From Yamagishiella unicocca (Eukaryota; Chlorophyta; Chlorophyceae; Chlamydomonadales; Volvocaceae): a stretch of DNA of 64,000 nt. Of this stretch, positions 10,657 through 21,600 are shown in pieces (the stretch's first letter is position 1; the number at the start of each line of letters is the position of its first letter). The notes below the pieces were generated by a model, which made no database searches, was not told the DNA's origin, and saw nothing but the letters and a program-made list of their open reading frames with translations. Where the stretch lies: assembly GCA_003116995.1 (NCBI GenBank), contig BDSL01000009.1:744001-808000 (forward strand). The letters run 5' to 3'. Position numbers and translations under genes: made by a program.

Positions 10657-13279
10657 ATGGAATTCAGCGAAAAGGCTTTTGCGCGCCAAAAGTTTCGCAG
10701 CAGTCGTGGCCGCGGCCGGGGCGGTCGAGGCGGAGCGCCAGCGCGCGGCGGGCACCAAGGCGGACCTGCCCGCAGGGCTGCATGTGCGGACCTTGACAAC
10801 AACTCTTTCCGGTCGGTGACACGCTTGGCAGTCCGCGGTTCTGCCGCTGGGCGTGTCGTTACCCTGGGACTGACTGAGTTCAGGTATGAGGACGACACCG
10901 AGCAGGTGGAGGATGGCGTCATCGCTCCCAAGTCCCAGGGCGCTGATCTGGAGGCTTTGCTGGAGGATGCTGATGTGCAGTTCAACCAGGCGTTCTACCG
11001 CTTCCGGGCACAGCTCCAGGACATCACACAGGAGGCTCCGCCCCTAGGCGCCACACACCCCGAACAGGTGCGCGCCCGGGGCCACTACGGTAGTCTGGCT
11101 GGACCTGGGCGCGCCGCAGCAGTGTCAAGTGGGCATGGTTGGGGGCCGTGCCTTTACGGGCGTAAGGGAACATGATGCCGTGATCACGCCTATGCGGGGC
11201 CAACGGGGGGCGAATGAGGTTGGCTTAGCTCACAGCCCACAGCCTGGCCCCGGGCGCCACTTGAACCCTGGCCCGCCCAGTGGTGGGTGTAGCGTTCCTG
11301 AATGAATCATCCACCATTGGGCCCCGTGCGCCGCCGGCTAGCAACCTCCCTCACCCGCCAGTTCCCCTGGAGGGCAAGCCGACCCACGGTAAACAGCTGC
11401 CTGCTTGCCTGTACGCGACAGCCACCACACGACACCAGGCGCCCTTGACCCCCTCCCCTCCCCCCGCCTTGGCCCCGTCTCCTATGTCGTGTAACCGGGT
11501 CTTCTCGCCCCCACCCCGGCCCCCGGGCCCTCCGGCTTCGCACAAATCCGCCGCATCCCCGCAGCTGCTGGCGATCGACCTGGAGCAGCTGGGCGCCAGC
11601 CTTGCGGCGCTGCCGCTGCACTCGCTGCTGGGCTTGGAGGCCAAGTACCTGGAGGGTGTGGAGCTGGAGGGCCGGCAGGGGCAGCGGCAGCCGCAGGCGG
11701 GCTCAGATCAACAGGCGGCAACACCTAGTGGCCGGGGGGTCGGGGCGGTGCAGCCGCAGCGCGCAGATGCGGCAGCCGCGCCTCGTCACCGGGCGCTGGC
11801 CGGCTCCTCGCCCGGCGCTGTAGTCGGGGCGGGGACCGTAGCAGCACCCGGACCGCCTCCGATTCCGGTTCCGGTCCCGCTTGCTGTTCCGGTTCCCGTT
11901 CAGGCATCGGTTCCGGCAAGGGTGCTGACGTCGGCCCCAGTCGCTGACGCCGCCGCTGGCGGCGGAGATGATGATGAGGACGATGAGTTGGAAGCCCTCC
12001 TGACGGGGCGAGCTCCAGCACGGGCTGTCCCTCCGGCGCCTGGGCCGGCAACAGCAGCACCAGTGGGCGGCAGTGCCGGCCCGCAGCCAAGCCCCGCGCT
12101 GCCGCCCGCGCTCGCAGCCGCAATGGCTGCCGCCGGGTACCCCGTGAAGCCGACCTCCTACGGGGGCCCATCCGGATCGCAACCACCCGCCCCTGGGGCA
12201 CCTGCCGGGGAGGAAGGCGGCTGCAGCGGCAGCAGCGGCGACGGCGGTGTCCCGGCAGGTCCCGGCCCTGGGTCATCTGGGGCTGCTGCTGCTACGCACG
12301 AGGTCGCCGGGCCACGGCCAGCCTTGGGCCTGCCGGCTGCACTGGGACCGAATGTTGCCGCCGCTTACTCCGCCACCGTCACCCTGGCGGGACTGGCGGG
12401 GCGAACCGACGCCGCTGCTGCGGCCACCGGCGTCGTCGGCGGGGGCGTGGTGCGGTTGGCGCCATCGTCACGACTGCCGCCGTCTTCGTTGCTGTCTTCA
12501 CTGGCAGCAGCAGGGGCAGCAGCAGCAGGGGCAGCAGTGGTGGTTATGCCGGGCGCGGCAGCGGCCGCGTCTGGGCCACCCGCACGGCTGGCGGCTTGCG
12601 CCCCGGGCTATGCCGCCGTCCAGCAGGCCGCTGCTGCCGGCAGTCGCATCGTTGGCAGTTTGCCCGTTAAAGCAGCGGCAATGGGGCCGGCCACGGCGGC
12701 GGTCGCCAGCGGAGGCGGCGGCGGCAGTGGGACCGGCGGCGGAGTCATGGACGATGAGCTGCGGTTGCTGCTGGGGCTGGGGCCGAAGGCACCCGCGTCG
12801 GCGGCAGTGCCCCCACCGGCGCCGACACAGGTGAGTTGCCAGGGCCGCGTGCTGCACTGCGGCTGCGGCTGACGCTGCGGGAGCTAACCACCGTCCGTCT
12901 GAGCGCTACCGTGTAGCGTCGTACCATGCAGCGTCGTACGAGGATTTCAGTCCGCAATGAAAGGGCGCGAGGGGGCGGGCGCAGAGTGGTGGGATGCGGT
13001 GAGCGCTTGGCCTTGGTCCTACCGATATGCGTACATGGCGGCCCCTAGTGCAATTGCGCCGCGGTTGAGCACTGGAAGCCAGTGGCCCCGAATGATGTGC
13101 CCAACGACCGCAGCATCGTTGTGCCGGCTGACGCCGCTGTTTGTCGCCGCCGCCCTCAGGCGCTTCCAAGACCAGGGGTCAAAACGGCAGTGACGCTGTC
13201 TCCGGCAGGGCAGATGGCGCGGCCGGCGCCGCCGCAGCCAGCTGCTAAGAGCCTTGACGACTGGTTGAACAGCATTTGA
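10657..13279 (+). CDS. AVEN: Aven homologue (RGG-box apoptosis/translation regulator family)
   Basis: Exons 10657..11067, 11565..12830 and 13160..13279, all phase 0, give about 598 residues. The N-terminus has an RGG box (SRGRGRGGRGGAPARGG), a feature of animal Aven. Next comes a short conserved part (FRYEDDTEQVEDG, then LLAIDLEQLGASLAALPL) that parallels the ELLVRALQELPLCL region of vertebrate Aven. A long Ala/Gly/Pro-rich middle separates this from an acidic DDELRLLLGLG motif and the C-terminal SLDDWLNSI, matching the DDELDLLL and LEDWLDS motifs of Aven. In animals Aven binds Bcl-xL/Apaf-1 and, through its RGG box, regulates translation. The role in algae is inference. The order of motifs makes the assignment good despite low overall similarity. 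Confidence 0.8.
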
Positions 13280-13691
13280 TTACCGATAGGCTGGTCGCCT
13301 AGCCCAATTGGTTGCTACGGCAGACCCCTCAGCTCGGTGCCTTTGTCAAGCGCATGTCCAACTGGGTCGTGGGAGGCGTGGAGCGTCCAGATATTTTACA
13401 ACCGACTCGTGTCGGTATCTTGGACAGCTATTGGCCACTTAGAAGTGCTCGGCGGTTGCCGAGACGGTGGGTCAGCAGGCAGTAAAAACGCATGGTGTCA
13501 CCCGCACGGTTGCTGCTGTTGCTGCTTTGCGGCCTAAATCGGGCGCGCCTTAAGACGAACAACCATACCGCTGTGACTCACGGTTGCCGTAGCTTTTGCT
13601 ATGTTTACGTGCCCTCGCCGGTGGAGCGGGGACTGCTGCCGTACGTATGCGGCGTGGGGCTGGCGGAATGGTAATGTTTAAGGATGGTTGC

Positions 13692-13795
13692 TTTGCGACT
13701 TGCGGGTCAAGCGGTCAACATGACAGCAGTGGAAGCTTCACGCGTTGTTTGCGACTTGCGGGTCAACACGACAGCAGTGGAAGCTTCACGCGTTG
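13692..13795. repeat. two-copy tandem repeat (56 and 48 bp)
   Basis: The segment starting tttgcgacttgcgggtcaa and ending tcacgcgttg is present twice in a row (13692-13747 and 13748-13795). The first copy carries an 8-bp insertion. A third partial start follows. It lies downstream of the Aven stop, probably in the 3' UTR. Confidence 0.85.
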
Positions 13796-13909
13796 TTTGC
13801 GACTTCGCCACCCACCACACAAGTCAACATAAGTACGCAGGCGCACGACGTGTACAAAAGTACAAGTTACATGTACTGACGGTGGCCGTCGTACAACTTG
13901 TTGGGCACA

Positions 13910-13914
13910 TGTAA
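13910..13914 (+). terminator. TGTAA polyadenylation signal, possible end of the Aven mRNA
   Basis: TGTAA is the usual volvocine poly(A) signal. This is the first one I find downstream of the Aven stop codon, about 630 nt away. It could also be chance. Confidence 0.4.
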
Positions 13915-15676
13915 AATCGAAACCAAAGCCGCACTGTCCTTGTCATCCAGACGGTACGAGCCAAAAAACAGGAAGAGGAGCCCGAGGCGAGCCCGCGCTC
14001 CCATGTCTCGGCGCGGTGAATGGCGCTGTCCTGTCCCTTCAATGGCTCTATGCTTCAGCTACACCCGTTCCAAGCAGGTTGGACTATCTGTGGCGGGCAT
14101 ATGGCTCAGCTCGTAGCTAGCATGGCGCATAATCAAGGACAGGCAAGGATACGACCACGCGATCCGGCCAGCTGTTCGCAAGCAGTCTCCAGACAAAAAT
14201 CATCAGTACGTGTTCAGACGCTTGTATACAATTTGAGGAGTCTGAAGGGCTCGCAGACTCAAAGCATCGATGAGACAAAGTTCAGACGCTGAGTTGCACT
14301 CCCCCGATGGACATCTGGTTACAGTCGGGATCAGGTCAGAGGAGGTTGTTCGGTAGCTTGCGGCACCAGGACTGTGCACGCACTTACGCGTGGCGTGCAA
14401 TGTGGTGCGGACTGGGAAGACATGCAGCACAGGCGCACCGCGGCGTTCATGACACATGATGCGGCTGTGTGCGGCACGGGGTGCGGCAGCTTGCGGCAGC
14501 CTGGGCTCACGCAACCAAGGACGAAATAGCCCCTCCTTGTGGGCCTGACAAGTATACATAGGCCGCCACTCAATCCCAAGTTTGCATTTCACGGTTGCAT
14601 TCCTGTGGCCTCGATTAGCATTTCAGCCTCATGGCCAGAAGGCAGCAACACATGATATACGTATTTAAGGTTAGTTTTCGCGTTACGCAGGAGCCAAGGT
14701 GCAAAATGGTCCAAACGCAACGCCAATATCTTTCGTACTGTTATTGAGTTGGAGGTTTTTTCATTCCATGTTCACCATACTGTTCCTCAACGACAATGAT
14801 ATGCTCCGTCGTCGAGGTGACGTCATGATAATGGTACCCAGCGCGATGGCATGTGCACGCTCACAATCATTTGTTACGAAAGTCCAGCAGTGATGAAGAC
14901 TTCATACTGGTACACGAATAATGGAAAAGCATGCTTACACTAACAGTCAGTAGGTACACTAACAACAATTCGCCAATTGCCGTATTCGTGCTCGTCATCA
15001 ACCGATCATCCCTGTCTTTGTTCCAGTAACAGGGTATATAAGACTTTATGGTACATTCTTATGTATGAAGCTGTTGCATTGTCCTCAAGCCCAGGCGAAT
15101 CCAGGACAAGAAGAGGGCACCTCACCCACCAGATGCCCTTCTAATAAAACAGTAACACGACAACGAGAAGACGGGTATCAATGACAAACTCATAGTAAAG
15201 AAGCGTGCGGTGATTCGGAGGAGTCATGTATCACATAGAGCTACTTAAACAGGCCATCCAGATGACCGAGTCCCAACACAACCCAGGCACAAGAAAGGGC
15301 GGGACTGACGGGCTGGGGACAGAAAACCCTGTACGTGTTATTGTCCTCGCTCATCTCGGGGCACCACCCATACGCGACAGGCGCCCCAACCGAACGGCCG
15401 GCCAGCAAAGGGAACCTCAGCACAACGGGCAGTCCCCAAAGGGAACCTCAGCACAACGGGCATTCCCAACAAACCAAGGCCAATGAAGGATGTGGAAAAA
15501 ACGCAAGCCGATAATCGGGATTGGAGAGGCCTTTGGGATTACCATCAAGGTAAGACTCGTACAAGGAAGGATACGGCACCGCAAGCTCACATTGCCTGAT
15601 ACGGGGAATCCGACACATAAACAAGATAAGGATAGGTGCCAGAAAGAGTCGGTGAGGACCCTGAGAGGCAGATGAA

Positions 15677-18600
15677 ATGCTCGTCACCAGAACTCAAACT
15701 GGGTATCCGCTTGCCCTAGCTCTGATCACGTCGTTGTTGTGTCTGTCGGGCGAAAGCCAATTGCAAAGTACGCGCGTAGAACCTGGCATGTTGCGCGTCA
15801 AGACAGGAGCACAGCTTGCCGACGCGCTGGAGAACGCAGCCCTGACAACAATCGCGCTTATGAACGATGTTACGTTAGCTGATATCGATTTTCACAGTGG
15901 ACGCCTTATCCTTCTTGAGCGGAACGTTACAATCGAGGGCGATGCGGCTTACTCAAACACTGTTGGTCAAGATACTATACTTGACTTCAGCTACGTTAAG
16001 CGGAAGGTTGGTGACGCGTGAAGCATGCATATCCTTTCGTTGGCCTGCTGCTTGTTTCGTCCAGTATGTACGCCGGCCTGACGTACAGTACTTGCGGTGG
16101 CCCGCAATTTTAAGAGAAAGCGCCAAGGCATTGGGGCATCGGTTTGGGAGGGCATTGGAGGGGATAGTTCAGAGAGTGGTGAAAGGGCAACATCAGGAGG
16201 GCGCTCTCAGGGCTGGGGGTGGGGGGGGGGGCGAAGCCGAAAATGTCACCTACCATACCTTCGGGATCCGATAGCCTTTGCTGCAAGGCTGAGCGGATTC
16301 GGCTGCGTAGCAAGACGCTCTCGTGAGTGGTTTTCGTGCAGCTCGTGTGCTGGAGCCGCGCGTTTTTGCGCAGCACAGGACCACCGGATCGCAGGCACTT
16401 TCCAGGAGCGCACTGGGAGCACGTAACGTTATCAGCACCCGTGCTGCGAATGTATCCCACCATACGCTGCGTCCCCTAACTGCCCGGGCCCCCCCCCCCC
16501 GATGTCGCGTTACCGGTTCTTTAATTGTAACCCCCCCGATGTGCCCTGCCCACGCGTTCCTACGCGGCCCCACCTCCGATGTGGCTGGAACGCAACACAT
16601 CGCAAGGTCCGTCTGGCACCTGGCGTGACGCTTACTCTGCGACATCTCATCATCACGCGCTTTCGGGAGGGAAGTGTATCCGCAACCCCAGGTCAGGAGG
16701 GGAGTGTGTCCTCGACCAGGGAGCCGCGGGCCAGCGCGCAGCGGTGTTGCCGTGCACCAGGCTCGCGGGGTCGCTGGCCACTCACGTTGCCGCCTTCTCT
16801 CGCAGCCCTGCGCTGCACAGCCACACCGTGCCTCGCTGCGCCTGTTCTGCAGCCCTGCGCTGCACAGCCACACCGTGCCTCGCTGCGCCTGTTCTGCAGC
16901 CCTGCGCCCACGATGAAGGCTAGGGTGTAGCAGTGCTGGATCGCGGAAGCTGGTTCACGGAGCCATCACTCGCAGCTCTCGCCGCCCATCCAGCACGCAG
17001 CTCGAGACCGGCAACCAGTTTCCGTGATGCCAACTCCTTTTATGCTAACTCCGTGATGTTAACTCCGTGATGTTAACCCTTTTCCTCGACTGTTCGGCGA
17101 GCAGGTATAGATCTGCTTGTCCCCTCCCAGCTCCTCAACGATACCGCTCCCGCTATGTTGCTAATACAAGAGTGCATCGTCACCCATCGGTGGTGCTACC
17201 CGGGCACAACTCAGGTCCGTCCGTACCTTGGTTTGGTTCCGGAGCGTCGCCACGCTCTAGGGAGGGGCTTGGCGCCACCACGCTCTAGGGAGGGGCTTGG
17301 CGCCACCACGCTCTAGGGAGGGGCTTGGCGCCACCACGCTCTAGGGAGGGGCTTGGCGCCACCACGCTCTAGGGAGGGGCTTGGCGCCACCACGCTCTAG
17401 GGAGGGGCTTGGCGCCACCACGCTCTAGGGAGGGGCTTGGCGCCACCACGCTCTAGGGAGGGGCTTGGCGCCACCACGCTCTAGGGAGGGGCTTGGCGCC
17501 ACCACGCTCTAGGGAGGGGCTTGGCGCCACCACGCTCTAGGGAGGGGCTTGGCGCCACCACGCTCTAGGGAGGGGCTTGGCGCCACCACGCTCTAGGGAG
17601 GGGCTTGGCGCCACCACGCTCTAGGGAGGGGCTTGGCGCCACCACGCTCTAGGGAGGGGCTTGGCGCCACCACACGGCGCGATGCTTCCTGCCAAACCCT
17701 GGCTCGCACCTCTGGGCAGTGGCTGGGCATCCTCAACTCCGGTTAGCGAGGATACCGACACACCGGCTCGTGTGGCTGTCCGGACTGCAGGTCGACAACA
17801 TAGTCGCAATGGTGCGAGCGAGCACCGTGCCTGGCAGCCAGGTCGTGAGGCTGAAGCTGCCCCAGACGGGTTGCAGCAACAGCACCGACGTGCCGCTGAC
17901 GCAGCGGTGCTGGGCGTCGTACGGCAAGTACGTGGACCTGGCCCTCCCGGGAGCGGATATGGAGGCCAACGGGTTGCGCACCGTGACGAACTACGTCGTG
18001 TGGCTGGTGAGGGGGCGAGGGTGAGGGGGCGGGGGGTTGAGGGGGGTTGGGGGCGGGGCGAGGTTGGGGGGGGGGCGAGGTTGAGGGGTGGGGGCGAGAG
18101 TGAGGGGGGGCGAGGGTGAGGGCGGCCCTAGGACTGGGCCCCCAACAACCTCGCTCACGATTGCGGGGTACAGTAATGCAGTGCAAAATGGTGTTCGGCT
18201 CAGGCCACGACCGCTGGCCGCTGCCCGCGTGCCTTATGCGCCCCGGCAGCGCTGTAGAGCGTCGCAGTGGTGGTACCCGCACTCCGGTATGTAATCCTCA
18301 CACCGCACAATGGGTACGATCATGAGGCTCCTCAGTAAGATGCCGCGACTGGCCCGCACCGAAGGTCGCGCTGTCACACGCGTCTCGGAGCCCCTCTGCT
18401 GCTGTTCCAACCCAACCCATGCCCCTCACCCCTTCCCCGGGCCCGAACCGGCTCCCGCGCTGCCGCTGCTACTGCTGCGTCTCCGCTGGACGCGGCTGAC
18501 GGCTCGGCTGCTGCCGCCGTCTCCAGACCAACACCCCATTCGCTTGCGCCGGAGTGTTGCCCGAGGATTGCGTCCAGCAGCTGACCCCCCTGGGCTGCTT

Positions 18601-21600
18601 CTTCATGACCGTCTCCAAAGAGAACCAGTCGCTGCCTCTGCTGCCGGACGCTGACTCCTACGCATCGCGAGAGGATGCAGAGGGAGCGGCGGCGGCCAAC
18701 GCATCGTCGTCGTCCAGCGGCGGCTTGTTGATGCCGGCGCTGGTTGGCTCGCTGTGTGGTGAGCGAGTGAAGGCAGTAGGCCGAGGGAGGCGCGAGGAGG
18801 CCGAGGCTAGGTCGGCGGCGGGCGGCGGGAGGGAGCTGCCGCGCCGCCTGAACCAGATCCACGGCGCAGTATCGGGTACGGTAGCAATTTCCAACGCGCC
18901 GCCCTCTCCCCCGCCGGCTGCCCCGTCAGGTGCTGCGGTGGTGGCTCTGGCGTCCGTTGGTGTCGTGTTGCTGCTGCGGCGCCGGCGGCAGCGGTTGGGC
19001 CACGGGAAGCCTGGAATGGAGGCGGCGTTTGACGGGTACGGTTACCTGGTGTACAGGTAGCGGGGGTTCGCGAGGGAACCCGAGGAAACAGCACACAGAG
19101 GAAGACAGAGAGAGAGAGAGAGAGCGTGAAGGGGCGGCAGAGAAGCAGGACGGGGTGGCGTGCAGCAGGAAGCGGAGTACCTCCCTAACCAGGCCACAAA
19201 GCCGCAAGCCTACCGCACATGCTTGAATGGTTTGGTACTAGCACTGGTGGCGGCAGTGGGGGTCGTCGGGTCAGGGACCTTCCTCGGGGCCTCGGCCCTC
19301 GGGGCGAATTGCCGGCCAGTGACTGAACCCAGCTTCCCATCTCGCCATACCCATGCTCCTCCCACATGCCGCCACCGCACCCGTCACCGCGTCATGCCCG
19401 CCCCTTCGCCGCCGCCGATGGTCGACATACTACCTTCGTCTTTTGTGTCCTTACCTAAGTTCTCCAGCATGCATCTCGAAACGTCTCTTCTAAACGGTTT
19501 TTCTTGCATCCACGGTGTTTTCTTGCATCCCCGAAGCCCCTTCGCCGCCCGCTCCCTCACCGCAGTGGCGTGAAACCACGGGGGCCAGGCGACCAGCTCC
19601 CGGAGCTGGGGGTGTGGGTTGCCCCCCTGGAGCGCATGCTGGGCTGCGAGGCGGCTGTGGGGAGCGACGGAGCCACGACGAGCGACGGGACGGAAGAGCG
19701 GCGGTCGGAAGCCAGTGAGTGGGGTCTGGGGCGCGGACGCCAAGTTAGTGACCCGCGGGTCACACGGGGGGCGCATCCTGACCCATTTGGGGGGGTCAGG
19801 ATGCGGTGGGGGCCTGGATGCGCCGCATAGTAGCCGCTAGCCCTCTTGTGCTCTCGCCGGCGAGGACGGTGCGTCCCTGCTGCTGCTGCTGCTGCTTTGA
19901 GCGGCATGCGACCGCGGCAATCCTTGCGGGTGTGGCGCAAGCCAAACGGTGTGCCGGCAGCTGCCAGCTGGCATGAGCCGCAACCGCAGCCGCGCCACCA
20001 CCGCGCCGCGCCACGCCTTCTTCATCCACAAGACACCGGGTCCGTAATCGGGCGGGTCGGGGCGTCACCGCGTTTCGCTATCCCATGTCCCGCCATCTCA
20101 CTCGAGTTCTCCACCATGCGCCCGTAACAACCGGCCTCTCAAACCGTTTCCCTCCGCCGCGCCGGGTCCTTTTTTCCGTTTATCTAGGCGTGGCAGTCGG
20201 AGTAATCATTCATAGCTTCCGAAGGTCGGCGTTCGACCTCCGGTTTCCCTTTCCTCAACCAAGTTCTCCAGCATGCATCCCCCAAAGCCTGCCACAAACG
20301 GTCACTTACGTGTACACGGGTTTCCCTCGCAACCACCGCGCCGTGCGCCCCTCCCCCGTCGGCCCGCTGCCCTGACGCCCTCGCGGACCCGTGCAGCGGT
20401 TCGTAACTACTGCTCTGAGCAGTGAGCACCCTCTCCGCCTGCCGCCCTCTGCAGGCCCCGGGACTGCCCCTACCCATGAGGGCCACGTGGTGGTGACGCC
20501 CATGACCCCGCTGCGCCCCGACCTGGCGCTGGGCGTGGAGTGCGGCAACCAGGTGACCCTGCTGCCGGTGGTTCGTGGCAAGGGCTCCTTCGGCCGGGTG
20601 CAGGAGGGCATGTTCGGCGGGCGGCGGGTTGCGGTCAAGCTGCTGCCCTCCAGCTTGCTGCAGCCAGTGGCGGACCCGGCACCTGCTGACCTGGACAGCG
20701 CTGCGGCAGCAGTTGGAGCCGGGGTCCACGAGGGCGGGGAGGGAGGTGCCGGGTTTGCGAGGAAAGCCGGGGAGGGAGGTGCGGGGTGCAGCGCGCGGGA
20801 GGTGGAGTCCTTTGCGCGGGAGGTGGAGGTGCTGGGGCGCTGCCAGCACCCCAACGTGGTGCGGCTGCTGGCGGCGTGTCTGACACCGCCGCAGCCGTGC
20901 CTGGTGATGGAGCTCATGGAGGCCTCCCTGGACCGGCTGGTGCACGGAGCGAATGGCGCGCTGCTGCCGCTGCGGACGGTGCGTTGGCGGGCGCGGGGGC
21001 ATGGACATGCATCGGCGTGATGGGGCGGCAAGTCGGGCGATGCCTTTGGCACCCGCCTCAGATCCGCCTCAGATCCGCCTCAGATCCGCCTCAGATCCGC
21101 CTCAGATCCGCCTCAGATCCGCCTCAGATCCGCCTCAGATCCGCCTCAGATCCGCCTCAGGTCCATGCACCGACCGCATCCGCCCGAACGACCTTTGGGT
21201 GGCCCCTCCCTGCTGTCGTGCCCGGCGTCACCTCCTGCGCAGGTGTTTCGCATCGCCATCGACATCGCCCGCGGGCTGGAGTACCTGCACCCCACCATCG
21301 TGCACCGAGGTGGGCGAGAGGGGAGGAAGCCGCGAAGCAGTTCTTGTACCCCGGGGTTACATCACCTGGTCCCATTGGATATCTGGTCTCATTGGAACCT
21401 CTGGTCCCCATGGGACTTTGCCGGGTCCTTGATCTGGCTTGTTCAAAAACTGCACGACCCTGACCGGGTGGCTCCTGGGCTTCGCGGAGAATCACCACGT
21501 GCTTCCTGGCGCCCCTGCCCCCGATGTGCCCGCAGACCTCAAACCAGCCAACGTCCTGGTCAACATGTCGGGGGAAATTCCAACCGCCAAACTGTCGGTA

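Larger units (their letters stand above)
13280..15676. other. intergenic stretch, no gene recognised
   Basis: It contains the Aven 3' region, the two-copy repeat at 13.7 kb and the promoter of receptor kinase A. Open frames are under 90 codons without family features. Nothing else is supported. Confidence 0.5.

Noticed and set aside
11280..11564. Open reading continuing upstream of the second Aven exon
   Set aside because: It is intron sequence. Acceptor at 11562-11564 joins in phase to the donor after 11067, giving the Aven-like junction HPEQ|LLAIDLEQ.
14090..14165. tRNA-like or SINE promoter boxes (tggctcagctcgtag and a weak B box)
   Set aside because: The A-box match is fair, but the B box is poor and no cloverleaf folds. 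Not called as tRNA or SINE.
17251..17671. CRISPR-like array
   Set aside because: Repeats are contiguous with no spacers and lie in a eukaryotic intron, so it is a minisatellite.
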